A DNA stretch of 46,963 bases from an uncultured Woeseiaceae bacterium (lineage in GTDB: Bacteria > Pseudomonadota > Gammaproteobacteria > Steroidobacterales > Woeseiaceae), in the NCBI GenBank assembly GCA_905480215.1, contig CAJQPL010000064.1, positions 1 to 46,963 of the forward strand, in the 5' to 3' direction. A program made the position numbers and the translations under genes. Shown here in pieces: positions 35,176 to 44,656 of this stretch (positions within the stretch are counted from its first letter, which is position 1; each line of letters opens with the position of its first letter). The notes below the pieces were generated by a model, which was not told the origin of the DNA, did no database searches, and worked only from the letters and a program-made list of their open reading frames with translations.

Positions 35176-35985
35176 TCAATTAATGCCGATTATTCGTTTA
35201 ACATCCGGCCAACTTTTCGAGCCGAACGTCATAAGATCGTTGGTCAAACCCTCAGGACACCAATCCAGAATTGCGGACTGGAATGTCGGTACTTCCTGGA
35301 TTCGCGCCCACCATTCGGCTAAGTACGGTAGCCGGTCTTCCCACCAGCCACTCATTCCCATCATCGCAACGCGATTGACATAGGGAGTCAACGAGACATC
35401 AGCTAAACCGAACTCATCGCCAACAAGCCATTTGGATTTCTGCAACTCCTGATCCATTTGCTGCAAATACTTGTCGTACAGCTGAATTTTTTCCTCAACA
35501 CCTGGCGCTTCAAACCCATACTTGACTATTTGCTTCTTGAAGCCTGCCCAGTCCGTGGTCACTGAGTGACCCGGCGTACTCGCCAGAAAATCCTCAAGCT
35601 CTTGTTCGCTTAAGTTCTTCCGCACAATATGCCGATGAGCGCAAGCAAACGTTAAGGTGCCGCAAGCCGGATGCAGCAGCTCATCAAGCGCCTTTGTCCA
35701 GTATCGTGTTTTCACGTATTCGAGTGGATTTTTCGGAGTCAACTGAATCTCGGGAAAGGCGAGATCGAGATACTCCATGATGACCGTCGATTCGTTAACG
35801 ATATTGCCGTCATGTACCAAGCTCGGCACTACGGATTTTGGATTGATCTTTATATATTCAGGATCAAACTGATCGCCTTTAAGAATATCAATATAGTGCG
35901 TTTCAAAATCCAGATTCTTGATAATCATCGCCCATCTGACTTTGGCGGCGCATACGGAAGACCCGTGATGGTATAGCTCTAGCAT
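35176..35985 (-). CDS. Glutathione transferase, LigF/beta-etherase-like candidate
   Basis: This 269-aa protein has a thioredoxin-like N-terminal domain (ELYHHGSSVCAAKVRWAMII, then INPKSVVPSLVHDGNIVNES with the cis-proline and glutathione-binding ES) and a helical C-terminal domain (KTRYWTKALDELLHPACGTL, WLVGDEFGLADVSLTPYVNR). It resembles LigF-type beta-etherases in the ESTVIMEYLD segment and overall length, which is longer than a typical 210-aa GST. Such enzymes attack the beta-aryl ether bond of lignin-derived dimers with glutathione. It follows another GST with an 11-base gap. Etherase activity is an inference. Confidence 0.78.
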   Translation of the reverse strand: MLELYHHGSSVCAAKVRWAMIIKNLDFETHYIDILKGDQFDPEYIKINPKSVVPSLVHDGNIVNESTVIMEYLDLAFPEIQLTPKNPLEYVKTRYWTKALDELLHPACGTLTFACAHRHIVRKNLSEQELEDFLASTPGHSVTTDWAGFKKQIVKYGFEAPGVEEKIQLYDKYLQQMDQELQKSKWLVGDEFGLADVSLTPYVNRVAMMGMSGWWEDRLPYLAEWWARIQEVPTFQSAILDWCPEGLTNDLMTFGSKSWPDVKRIIGIN

Positions 35986-35996
35986 TTGAATTCTCG

Positions 35997-36785
35997 TTAA
36001 GTCGACTTGCTATTCAGTGGCCCCATCGCTTTGGGCCACCAGTCAAGCACAGCGGTCTTATAGCTCGGACGCACTTCGATTCGCTTCGCCCAGGCAGCAA
36101 CATTGTTCAGACCCTCAAAGGAATAGCCGGCAAGAACATCCATCGTAAAGTACAAGGGAACCCATGCGATGTCCGCCAACGAGATATGATCACCGATCAA
36201 CCAGTCGCGTTCTGCCAGAGCCTTGTCCAGGTCGGCGAAACTCTCGTCAAGCGTTGTTTTGGCTGCATCCAGTTCCTCTTGTGTAAAGCTGTCATTTCGG
36301 CTCTTACGGTGAAAATCAAGCAGTGATTCGTTTTTCTGTAAGTTCTCGTAACGTTCGTTTTCCTCATCTGAACGAACCATATGGCCGCGAATCCGCTTTT
36401 CATAGATATGCGTTTTAACTGCCTTCAGGTGAATGCCTGTCGCTCGTCGCATCCACTTATCCATCGCCTCACGTTCGGGTCCCTCTGGCGGTCGTAACGC
36501 TGGCTCGGGAAACGTTATGTCGAGGTATTCAATGATGTCATCGGACTCGATGATGACTTTTCCATCGTGCACCAGAGTCGGCACCAAACCGTTTGGGTTA
36601 ATGCCAAAATATTCCGGCGTAATGTTTTCTTTTTGCAGAATATTCACATGGTGGCTGGTCCAGGGAAGCCCCTTTTCCTCGAGCGCAATTCGAACTCGCT
36701 GGGAACAATTCGAGACGCCTGCGTGGTACAGGTGCAGGCCCTCGAATTCGAGTACGGATTCATTTGTCGGCGTTATTTCACCCAT
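35997..36785 (-). CDS. Glutathione transferase, second LigF-like paralogue
   Basis: The start at 36785 (MGEITPTNESVLEFEGLHLY) was chosen over an extended frame reaching into the receptor gene; it gives 262 aa and lies 26 bases after the receptor stop. The N-terminal domain has HAGVSNCSQRVRIALEEKGL and INPNGLVPTLVHDGKVIIES; a Ser/Asn/Cys-Ser-Gln-Arg stretch takes the place of the catalytic serine region. The helical domain contains WLIGDHISLADIAWVPLYFT. It could serve the opposite stereoisomer from its neighbour, as LigE and LigF do, since the two share only moderate similarity. A detoxifying role cannot be excluded. Confidence 0.77.
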   Translation of the reverse strand: MGEITPTNESVLEFEGLHLYHAGVSNCSQRVRIALEEKGLPWTSHHVNILQKENITPEYFGINPNGLVPTLVHDGKVIIESDDIIEYLDITFPEPALRPPEGPEREAMDKWMRRATGIHLKAVKTHIYEKRIRGHMVRSDEENERYENLQKNESLLDFHRKSRNDSFTQEELDAAKTTLDESFADLDKALAERDWLIGDHISLADIAWVPLYFTMDVLAGYSFEGLNNVAAWAKRIEVRPSYKTAVLDWWPKAMGPLNSKST

Positions 36786-36811
36786 CCCTGCTATCTCCCG
36801 GCATCCCTTGC

Positions 36812-39085
36812 CTAAAACCTCAACCCGAGCTTCAATGTAATTAGCCTCGGTGGCGACATTGCAGCAATCGTGTTGGGGCCAGACGGAGCCGTCCAAGCGT
36901 TGATTTTCTCGTTGGTCAGGTTCCTTGCGATCAAAGAAACCGTGACATTTTCGCTAGGTGAGACCACTTGGAAGGATGCTCCGTAAGTCTGGTGAGCTTC
37001 CGAAAGGGCAAAATCGAAAAGCCCTACGTCCGTGTACTGGTCATCGGTATGCATCAAATCGAAGCGAGCGCCAAAATCCCAACCGTTTATTGCGCCACTT
37101 GAGAAATAGTCTAAGTAAGCCGACGCCTTATTCTCGGGTGCGTACTGCAACGTCTGACCGCTAAGATCACAATCGCCATTGACGTTCACAAACTGCGCTC
37201 CGCAACTTCCCGCGCCGATGTATTCGTCGTAGGTCGCATCGGTGTAGGCGTAGTTAAGCCCGAACGTCCAGTTTTCACTCAGTGCCCAATCAGACTCCAG
37301 CTCCAGACCACTACTTGTGCTGTCCGCCGCATTACCCACCTTAAACTCAATCGTGCCTGGCACTTGCGTTGCCAACTGCAGCCCTTCAATGTCCATGTTG
37401 AACAAGACCACGCTCAGGTTCATAGCGCCATCAAGAAAGCTACCTTTCATCCCTAATTCAATGCCATCGATGATTTCTGCATCGTATGTTATGTCGCCAA
37501 ATTGCGAATCCACCCGATCACTAAAGCCACCGGTTTTATGTCCTCTGGAATAGCTTGCAAAAACGTTGACGTCGTCGTTTACATCAAACTGAAAAGTGAC
37601 TGATGGTGTGAACTCGTCCTCATCTCGACTTTCACTCCGAGGATTGATGGCGTAGTTCCTTGGATCGGCATCGGATCCATAGGCAGTACTATAGTCCTCA
37701 AACCTAAAGTCCTTGGTTTCAGTGGACCAACGCCCGCCGAATATTCCAGTAACTCGATCGCTGAGATGCCAACGCAACTGACCAAATACCGCGAAGGTTT
37801 CGGTTTTCTGACCCCAGGGATCATGGCCGCGGAAAAGTACTGGTGGTCCCAGACCTACAAGGTTGATGTCAGAGAACTGGTTTCGATCAATTTCGCTGTC
37901 TTCGTAGTACAGACCAACTATGTAGTCGAACGTATCACCTTCTTCAGAGGTAAAGCGCAGTTCGCTGCTAAATCCATCGTAGTCTTCGTTGCGGAAAGCC
38001 CTGAAAAGGTTCGCACCGCCGCCTTCGAAACCGTGAAATCTGTGTTGATATGAGTATTCCTGCATCGCAGCAATAAACTTAATGCTGCCGGCATCCATTT
38101 CATGATCCACGTCGAAGGTTACGTTGGTTGTGTCCATATCACGACCAGGACAGTACGAGCCAATATCAACACTACCCGCGCCTGGCGTTGAGACGACGTC
38201 GCTACAGGTGTAATGAACCACCCAGTCGAGCCCGGAAGTATATTGGTCCGGATTCGGCGCGCCTGAATTGGCTACGAAACTCTGCCAAACAAACAATGGC
38301 GGACCACCCAGACCATTCAATTCAGCTACATCAGAGCCATCTTCCGTATAGTCCATATACTGGACCTTCAAGCCGGCAGTCGTCGAATCACTGATATCAA
38401 AGCTGAGCTTTCCCTGAATGCCAATGTCTTCGCGATCGGCGCCATCAGGACCATCCCCCAGATTGTGATAAAAGCCTTCTTTGTCCTTGTACAAAAAGGC
38501 AACCCGAGCTGAAACGTTGTCAGACAAACCACCGTTTATGAAACCGTTGATCTCTGCAACACCGCCCGTCGTTTCATAAGTGCCGTACGAAACATTGACG
38601 CCTGCGTCAAAGTCCTGGGTCGCTTCATTGGTACGAATGATCAATGCCCCGGCAGCCGTGTTTTTACCAAACAGAGTGCCCTGAGGACCTCGAAGTACTT
38701 CAACTGATGCCACATCCATAAATGGATGCAAGTTAATCGCCGATCGACTAATGTAAACGTCATCGATAAAACGACCGACTGACTGCTCAATGGAGTGTGT
38801 TAGTCCGCCGCCGAGTCCGCGGATGTAAAGGTTTGGAATAACCGCAGAGCTGTTGATTTCGAAATTGGGTACGACAAGAGATAGATCTTCCATGTCGGTA
38901 ATACCAATTTTGTCCATCGTCAACGCATCAACGGCGGAAACAGATACAGGTACGTCCTGAATGCTCTCTGCGCGCTTGGTCGCGGTTACGATCACTTCGT
39001 CCAAAACAGCCTGAGCACTGGCTCCGCCGCTAAACAAGGCAATTGCACAGAACAGGATTCCGCGCCTAACGTCTTTAATTCTCAC
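36812..39085 (-). CDS. TonB-dependent outer-membrane receptor 1
   Basis: This 757-aa receptor has a signal peptide ending near GGASAQ, a TonB box (LDEVIVTATKRAES), a plug domain (VPVSVSAVDALTMDKIGITD, LRGPQGTLFGKNTAAGALII) and a C-terminal beta-barrel ending in ITLKLGLRF, with terminal phenylalanine as needed for assembly. It imports bulky substrates into the periplasm using TonB energy. No siderophore genes are nearby, and the downstream operon of GSTs, dehydrogenases and sulfatase-like enzymes suggests an aromatic oligomer or sulfated phenolic as its ligand. It heads a ten-gene transcript with gaps mostly below 50 bases. Its promoter region is shared with the second receptor. Confidence 0.88.
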   Translation of the reverse strand: MRIKDVRRGILFCAIALFSGGASAQAVLDEVIVTATKRAESIQDVPVSVSAVDALTMDKIGITDMEDLSLVVPNFEINSSAVIPNLYIRGLGGGLTHSIEQSVGRFIDDVYISRSAINLHPFMDVASVEVLRGPQGTLFGKNTAAGALIIRTNEATQDFDAGVNVSYGTYETTGGVAEINGFINGGLSDNVSARVAFLYKDKEGFYHNLGDGPDGADREDIGIQGKLSFDISDSTTAGLKVQYMDYTEDGSDVAELNGLGGPPLFVWQSFVANSGAPNPDQYTSGLDWVVHYTCSDVVSTPGAGSVDIGSYCPGRDMDTTNVTFDVDHEMDAGSIKFIAAMQEYSYQHRFHGFEGGGANLFRAFRNEDYDGFSSELRFTSEEGDTFDYIVGLYYEDSEIDRNQFSDINLVGLGPPVLFRGHDPWGQKTETFAVFGQLRWHLSDRVTGIFGGRWSTETKDFRFEDYSTAYGSDADPRNYAINPRSESRDEDEFTPSVTFQFDVNDDVNVFASYSRGHKTGGFSDRVDSQFGDITYDAEIIDGIELGMKGSFLDGAMNLSVVLFNMDIEGLQLATQVPGTIEFKVGNAADSTSSGLELESDWALSENWTFGLNYAYTDATYDEYIGAGSCGAQFVNVNGDCDLSGQTLQYAPENKASAYLDYFSSGAINGWDFGARFDLMHTDDQYTDVGLFDFALSEAHQTYGASFQVVSPSENVTVSLIARNLTNEKINAWTAPSGPNTIAAMSPPRLITLKLGLRF

Positions 39086-39183
39086 GATTTGACCCCCTGA
39101 TTGATCCCGCTTTTTGTGGCGGTAAATTGTTCAAAATACTCTCGCCCGATTCGCAATCGGGCGCAGCGTATTACTTTGGATCC

Positions 39184-39243
39184 ACTATAGTCGACAGCGA
39201 TCTGGTTGATAATCGCCAAAAAATGATTCTATTTGTTCGCGAA
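39184..39243 (-). promoter_or_regulatory. Conserved promoter/operator of receptor operon 1
   Basis: On the minus strand: palindrome TTCGCGAA (39236-39243), then -35 TTATCA (39207-39212), a 17-bp spacer and -10 TATAGT (39184-39189), 99 bases before the receptor ATG. The same elements with the same distances occur at 44657-44716. TATAGT is close to the sigma-70 consensus; the -35 is weak, which suits an activator binding at the palindrome. The other bases of 39086-39306 hold no gene. Confidence 0.72.
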
Positions 39244-39306
39244 ACGAGAACAATCGAGTGCTGAGCTGCAATTGACCGCTACTCCTGCCGAGTTGAATTG
39301 GTACGC

Positions 39307-40407
39307 TTACTGTTGGCTGGCTGCTTGTGAATGCAACTCGAGCAAGTGCGGAATTGATTCTGGATCCCGGCGCCCCAATCCGCATTCCGTCGCAACGCCA
39401 AAACCAGAGATCGACGCGGAGGCAGCTGCAGTTCGCTTCAAAGCCCCTTCAAGGCCATCGGTGTAGTGGAGCAAGCCAAGAAATAAACGGGTTTCGTCTT
39501 TTAGTTTTAGATCGCTCAGAGGTTGAAAATACTTTTTATCATCACGATCGCGCGGCACGGGCATATGAATCCATTGTATTGAACGAGTAACACCCTCTGA
39601 AATCCTGTTTGCGAGGTCCGTCATAAGTCTCGTATCAAGTGGCTCGAAAAAGTGTTTGTGCCCCATATCGCCGTAGCAGAGATGATATCCAACCTCGGCA
39701 GGCTCTGGCACCGCATCTGCCAACGAACACAGTTCTTCGGGGATCGCGGTATGCCACGACGCAACGTTTTCATCATCCTGCCGATTTTCCAGCATGATGA
39801 TTTCTATGCAAACGTCCCATTGAATCGCCAGCTCTTCGACAGGGATCTCTTGAGTGAGAATCTGTAGTTCATTAAGCATCGCTTTTTTGTATTGCTTGTA
39901 AAGAACAGCTGATTCGCTATGGCCCTTCGGTGAGAAAAAAGTATTAATGGGTGCTAAAGGCGTAGGCAGTGAGACCTGAAAACGGCAATTCGCATGAATC
40001 TCACCGCCCTCTTTTAGCGCCCTGAATTTCTTATAGGACTCAATTGCGGAGTCCGCGTATCCCAGGCGTGGAAATTTCAGACTACCAACATTGATATTTT
40101 CTTTAACCTGCAACTGCCGCTGGTGCATATCGAAGCCGCCCTCGGAATTTGCGATAAACGATTCAATTTCTTCGGTGAGTTTCTGACGCGTTACTTTTCC
40201 ACCGACAACCTCGAATTCCTGCATTTTCGACATCAAGATGTATTGGTACATGATCCATTCCAGTCGATTGCCGGTCTCACCATCAGGAATTCTTGGAATG
40301 CGATCGCCCAAAATTGAACTGGCTGTGCGAAATACGTCCTCGGCGTTTTCCAGCGGTACACTGCCCACCAGATGTACCTGGCGTGTGTTTTCGGTCGAGT
40401 TATTCAT
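39307..40407 (-). CDS. MetE-like zinc methyltransferase-fold protein
   Basis: This 366-aa cytoplasmic protein resembles the catalytic half of cobalamin-independent methionine synthase (MetE, UROD/MetE-like barrel). The start HLVGSVPLENAEDVFRTASS and IPDGETGNRLEWI fit the family. The zinc ligands are recognisable: H242 and C244 in YHLCYGD, corresponding to the H-x-C motif of MetE, and C342 in TECGLGRRDP. It lacks the long N-terminal half of MetE and is not beside methionine genes. It is the last gene of an operon with a TonB receptor and a sulfatase, so a methyl-transfer role on methoxylated aromatics is an attractive guess. The true substrate is unknown. Confidence 0.72.
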   Translation of the reverse strand: MNNSTENTRQVHLVGSVPLENAEDVFRTASSILGDRIPRIPDGETGNRLEWIMYQYILMSKMQEFEVVGGKVTRQKLTEEIESFIANSEGGFDMHQRQLQVKENINVGSLKFPRLGYADSAIESYKKFRALKEGGEIHANCRFQVSLPTPLAPINTFFSPKGHSESAVLYKQYKKAMLNELQILTQEIPVEELAIQWDVCIEIIMLENRQDDENVASWHTAIPEELCSLADAVPEPAEVGYHLCYGDMGHKHFFEPLDTRLMTDLANRISEGVTRSIQWIHMPVPRDRDDKKYFQPLSDLKLKDETRLFLGLLHYTDGLEGALKRTAAASASISGFGVATECGLGRRDPESIPHLLELHSQAASQQ

Positions 40408-40427
40408 GGTTTCCTATGTCCTTTTTC

Positions 40428-42137
40428 TTAAGGAAGTATCAACGGCCCATCACTGATGATGACGTTATTCTCCGCGGCATACGCGTTCCACGCTGCCAGC
40501 ATTTGCGCCAATTTCTCTGGCTCTTCAAGAGAGAGATCCCGTGTTTCTCCAGGGTCGACACTCAAGTCATAAAGCTGCCACCGATCTTCGCCGAATGGAG
40601 CTTCCGCGTAGAGGATCTTCCAGTCGCCCACACGCACACCTCGCCGCTTGAACAGCTCCCACCCGAACACTTCCGTCTCGCTATGAATTGCGGACTGCAG
40701 ACCAGCAAGCTGCGTCAGAAAGGACTTCCCGGTTTGCGGCAATATCTTGCGACCGTCGTAGCTTCCGTCGGGATAGTGGGTGCCCGCAATATCCAGAAGA
40801 GTGGGAGCGACGTCTCGTACCGTAAGCAGCTCATGACTGACCGATCCTCGATGTTCAACGCCAGGACCGCTGACGATAAAGGGCACACGAATACCGCCCT
40901 CTGCCATGTGGCGCTTGAAGAGATAAAACGGTGCACTACCCGCCGAAGCCCACCCTGGCCCGTAAAACATCATCGACCCATCGCGCCCGAGGTTGTCGAG
41001 GCTATTGTCGGCGGCGTTGAAGCGTTGCATCAACGGTTCGCTCTGCCAACCGTAAAAACCAGCCGCCCCATTGTCGGACATGAATATGATTAGTGTATTT
41101 TCAAATTGGCCTGAGTCTTGTAAATGGGCAAGCAACCGGCCGATATTGTCGTCCATGTTGTCGACGGCGCCCGCGTACACTTCCATGCGTCGCGCATGAG
41201 TGCGCTGCTCCTCATTAGTCAGTTGATCCCACGGCGTCACCGTCGGTGCACGGTGCGCGGGCGATACAGTTTCGCTGATGATGCCAAGGCGTTGCAGTTC
41301 GCGCAGACGGCGCTGGCGAATCACATCGTAACCTTCATCGTATCGTCCCTGGTACAAGTTTATGTGCGATTCGGGTGCCTGCACCGGGATGTGTGGAGCC
41401 GCGAACGCGAGGTACGCGAAGAAAGGTGCGTCGTTTTCTATTCCTGTTTCAAGATACTCAATGAGCTTGTCGGTATAGAAATTACTGGAAAAGAAATCAT
41501 CGGCAACCGGCATACCGGTGCGATCCACACCGTCCTCGAAATAGAAGCCTTTCGCGCCGGGACGCACGCCATCCAAATTGAAATGACCTCCCGGCGGCGA
41601 GCCCTTTGTTTGCACGAAATAACGATCGAAGCCTCGGGCCGCCGGCAGGGTCTTGGGTGTTTCGCCCAAGTGCCATTTGCCGGTCATGTACGTTTCGTAT
41701 CCTGAATCCTGCAATAACTTCGCGACCGATACGGTGCGATGATTGAGGTACCCCTCGTAACCCGGTTGGCCTTCCTGATTGGGTCCCAAGGCCAAAAGCA
41801 TTGCCCCCAGTCCCGCGAGGTGATTGTCGACTCCGGAAAACAGCATTGCGCGTGTCGGAGAACAGTTGGAATGCGCGTAGAAGCTGGTATAGCGAATCCC
41901 GGTCTCGGCGATGCTATCGATAGCCGGTGTGTCGATCTCGCTGCCATACGCACCCAACTCTGAGTAGCCGAGATCATCGGCAACGATCAGTAGAATATTG
42001 GGACGTGGCTGCGTTGCTGGTGGATCGCCATACCGATTCGACAGTGGCGTTTCCGAGGGCGAACAGGCAAAAAGACATAACGCCGTGAGTTGCAGGAAAA
42101 ACAATCTCACGGCGTACTTCAGAACGATAGCCACCAT
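40428..42137 (-). CDS. Formylglycine-dependent arylsulfatase, lipoprotein
   Basis: The 569-aa S1-type sulfatase starts at 42137 behind GGAAAAG, eight bases after the receptor stop, and has a lipobox (ALCLFAC, cysteine 25). Metal ligands D54 and D55 are in IVADDLGYSELGAYG, and C92 in the CSPTR motif is the residue converted to formylglycine. Further family blocks are YMTGKWHLGE, LIIFMSDNGAAGFYGW and GVRVGDWKILY. It would release sulfate from aryl or carbohydrate sulfates at the cell envelope. The maturation enzyme that makes formylglycine is not in this window. The link with a TonB receptor indicates uptake of a sulfated substrate. Confidence 0.88.
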   Translation of the reverse strand: MVAIVLKYAVRLFFLQLTALCLFACSPSETPLSNRYGDPPATQPRPNILLIVADDLGYSELGAYGSEIDTPAIDSIAETGIRYTSFYAHSNCSPTRAMLFSGVDNHLAGLGAMLLALGPNQEGQPGYEGYLNHRTVSVAKLLQDSGYETYMTGKWHLGETPKTLPAARGFDRYFVQTKGSPPGGHFNLDGVRPGAKGFYFEDGVDRTGMPVADDFFSSNFYTDKLIEYLETGIENDAPFFAYLAFAAPHIPVQAPESHINLYQGRYDEGYDVIRQRRLRELQRLGIISETVSPAHRAPTVTPWDQLTNEEQRTHARRMEVYAGAVDNMDDNIGRLLAHLQDSGQFENTLIIFMSDNGAAGFYGWQSEPLMQRFNAADNSLDNLGRDGSMMFYGPGWASAGSAPFYLFKRHMAEGGIRVPFIVSGPGVEHRGSVSHELLTVRDVAPTLLDIAGTHYPDGSYDGRKILPQTGKSFLTQLAGLQSAIHSETEVFGWELFKRRGVRVGDWKILYAEAPFGEDRWQLYDLSVDPGETRDLSLEEPEKLAQMLAAWNAYAAENNVIISDGPLILP

Positions 42138-42144
42138 CTTTTCC

Positions 42145-44559
42145 TTAGAAGTTGTAGCGACCTTGTAGAGCGAACTGACGTCCAGGCGCGGTGAAGAAGA
42201 AGCTCGCTGCCGACGGTGTGCGGGTCGGATCGATAGTACGCGGCTCTCTCGTATCATTAGCGAAGTTACCGGTTATCTCATCGTTAAGATTGAGACCAAC
42301 CAATGCAATGCGCCATCGGCCGTCCTCTCCTTCAACAAACAAACTAGCATCAACTTTGCCGTATGCAGGTTGGACATCCGTTACCGGATGGTTTTTGGAT
42401 CCGATGAATTGGTCGTCCCGCCAGGAATAGGCCGCACGCCAGCCCCAGTTGAGACCACTCGACAACGGGTATTCGCCATCAACCGCCAGGTTGTATTGCG
42501 TCTCTGGCGAGTACTGCACGTCGGTGCCAGACAAATCCTGAACACCACCAACGCATCCCTCCCCAGCTGCTGCCTGGCCTGGATAACACGACGCACCTTC
42601 ATAATTGTCATAAGTTGCATCGAGGAGTGCCAGTGCCGCGGTGACCCGATGGTTCTCATTGAGCAGCCAGATAATATCGGCCTCCAGCCCCTTCGAAGTG
42701 ACGGCAGCTGCATTGACGATGTTTTGCGACGTAAGTTGAGGATCGAATGCGGAAACCTGCAGATCTTCTATCTCGGTTTGGAAGATTGCCCAGTTCAGTT
42801 GCAACCGGCGGTCGAGCAGCGTGTGCTTGCCGCCGATCTCGTAACTTGTAGCGCTTTCGGCATCGAACTCAACCTGATCCGCAGTCAATGCACCTCCGCC
42901 TACCGGCCACAGTTGATATCCGCCACCCTTGAAGCCTTCCGCATAGCTCAAATAATACATGTGCTCGTCAGCCGGCTTCCAGGTCAGTACGGCATTTGGC
43001 GAAAAGTCATCTTCGTTTCGTGAAAACGACCCGGAATTCGAACCTGCCAAAAGTGGTCCAAAGCAGACCACCGGTCGGCCATTAATTGAACCACCCAGAC
43101 TCGGGCAATTGCCTCCACCCATAAAGTCAGTTGTCGGAATAGGCGTACCAGATCCTTGCCTGATGCCGACAAGATCTGAGAGAAACTTCCGACCAACAGC
43201 GTCCTTGTCTTCCTCTGTATAACGACCGCCAACGCCGATAGTCCATTCCTCGTTGAGATGAAAATCAACCTGTGCGAACACCGAGATCGTGGAGGAATCC
43301 TGGACTGATTCGTAGTTTCGCTGTAATCCCGTGTAGGTAGGCAACGATGCATCGGCACAGCTGCTGCCCCGGCCACCACAGAATTGAATATTCTGATTAG
43401 ACGTCACTTCGTTTTCATTGAAATACACGCCACCAATGAAATCGACGTTGTCACTAAGTGACCCAAGGACACGAAGTTCCTGGGAAATCTGATTAAAATC
43501 ATCCTCAATGTTGACCAACTGTGCATCGGAATTGAGATTGAAATCGGCAGTGGAGAAGTCGTCACCTTCATACTCGGTAAAGTTGGTGAGAGACGTCAGA
43601 GTCCAGTTGTCATTTAGCTCCCAGTTGAGCGTCAAGCCCGCCAGAGAATAGGTCGTCGCTGTGAACTCATCAAATGGTCCACCGGCCCATGAACTATCCT
43701 GCCATTTGACGTTGTTGGTAACGCAATCATCGATGGGTGGCGCGTCGATACAGTTACCGTTTAGTTCCCGGGCGCGACCACCGCGATCAATGTCGCCGGC
43801 CTGCAGCAGCAAAGTGGCGTCCACGGTATCCGACATATCCCATTGAAAAACGCCGCGTACGGTCCAGCTATCCTTTGCACCACCGTCCTCGCTGCCAGTA
43901 ATACCATCAACCATATAGCCGTCTTTGTCCTCCACGCGCCCCGAAAATCTGGCGCGGAAATTGTCACTGAATGGCACGTCGACAGCACCCTCCACGGAAA
44001 AACCCTCCGCTGCCTCAAAGTCATAGGTGGTGGCAACATATCCGCCGACTTCATTTCCTGGCTTACGAGAGACGATGTTGATAGCGCCCGCCGTATTGTT
44101 TTTGCCGATCAGTGTGTTTTGCGGACCTTTAAGAATCTCAATGCGTTCCAGGTCCAGGAACATGGTTTGACCAAAACGACTACGGCCAAAATAGAAGCCA
44201 TCGACGTTAAAACCTACGGCCTGTTCGAAGCCGACGTTGGTGCCGTTGGTGCTGATACCGCGCACCGCGAAACGATCTGAAGACGTGAATGCTTCGCCGA
44301 AACTTAAGTTTGGCAACTGCTCTGCCAGTCCGCTGATGTCAGACAGGTTGCTCTCTTGAATCATGTCGCCTGTCATCGCTGTGATAGCTATTGGGACATC
44401 ATTCAGCCCCTCCTCACGTTTACGCGCTGTAACCGTCACCTCGTCGAGGACTGCCCGCGATCCGGCTTCTTCCTGCGAATTGGCGGACACAGGTATCACC
44501 AATAAAAGTGAAATGGCTATTGTGCAAATGACGAAGTCTGAAACTCTTTGATGGATCAC
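42145..44559 (-). CDS. TonB-dependent outer-membrane receptor 2
   Basis: This 804-aa receptor has an N-terminal signal segment (ICTIAISLLLVIPVSANSQE), a TonB box (VLDEVTVTARKREEG), a plug with LRGISTNGTN-like and ILKGPQNTLIGKNNTAGAIN blocks and a barrel that ends in FALQGRYNF. It leads the operon with the arylsulfatase and MetE-like gene. It belongs to the same broad group as receptor 1 but the sequences differ clearly, so the ligands may differ. Control is shared: promoter elements at 44657-44716 match those of receptor 1. The LysR gene just upstream on the same strand is another possible regulator. Confidence 0.88.
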   Translation of the reverse strand: MIHQRVSDFVICTIAISLLLVIPVSANSQEEAGSRAVLDEVTVTARKREEGLNDVPIAITAMTGDMIQESNLSDISGLAEQLPNLSFGEAFTSSDRFAVRGISTNGTNVGFEQAVGFNVDGFYFGRSRFGQTMFLDLERIEILKGPQNTLIGKNNTAGAINIVSRKPGNEVGGYVATTYDFEAAEGFSVEGAVDVPFSDNFRARFSGRVEDKDGYMVDGITGSEDGGAKDSWTVRGVFQWDMSDTVDATLLLQAGDIDRGGRARELNGNCIDAPPIDDCVTNNVKWQDSSWAGGPFDEFTATTYSLAGLTLNWELNDNWTLTSLTNFTEYEGDDFSTADFNLNSDAQLVNIEDDFNQISQELRVLGSLSDNVDFIGGVYFNENEVTSNQNIQFCGGRGSSCADASLPTYTGLQRNYESVQDSSTISVFAQVDFHLNEEWTIGVGGRYTEEDKDAVGRKFLSDLVGIRQGSGTPIPTTDFMGGGNCPSLGGSINGRPVVCFGPLLAGSNSGSFSRNEDDFSPNAVLTWKPADEHMYYLSYAEGFKGGGYQLWPVGGGALTADQVEFDAESATSYEIGGKHTLLDRRLQLNWAIFQTEIEDLQVSAFDPQLTSQNIVNAAAVTSKGLEADIIWLLNENHRVTAALALLDATYDNYEGASCYPGQAAAGEGCVGGVQDLSGTDVQYSPETQYNLAVDGEYPLSSGLNWGWRAAYSWRDDQFIGSKNHPVTDVQPAYGKVDASLFVEGEDGRWRIALVGLNLNDEITGNFANDTREPRTIDPTRTPSAASFFFTAPGRQFALQGRYNF

Positions 44560-44656
44560 AAGCTGGTCCCCCCAGTCGAGACCGCCAGGCGGCGGTTAGT
44601 AGTTCAAGGCGTCTTCTCTCGATAACAGGACGAGCGACACCTCGCTATTGCGGGGC

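Noticed and set aside
40293-41093. 266-codon frame antisense to the sulfatase and MetE-like genes
   Set aside because: It is a shadow of two well-supported genes on the other strand and shows no family pattern.
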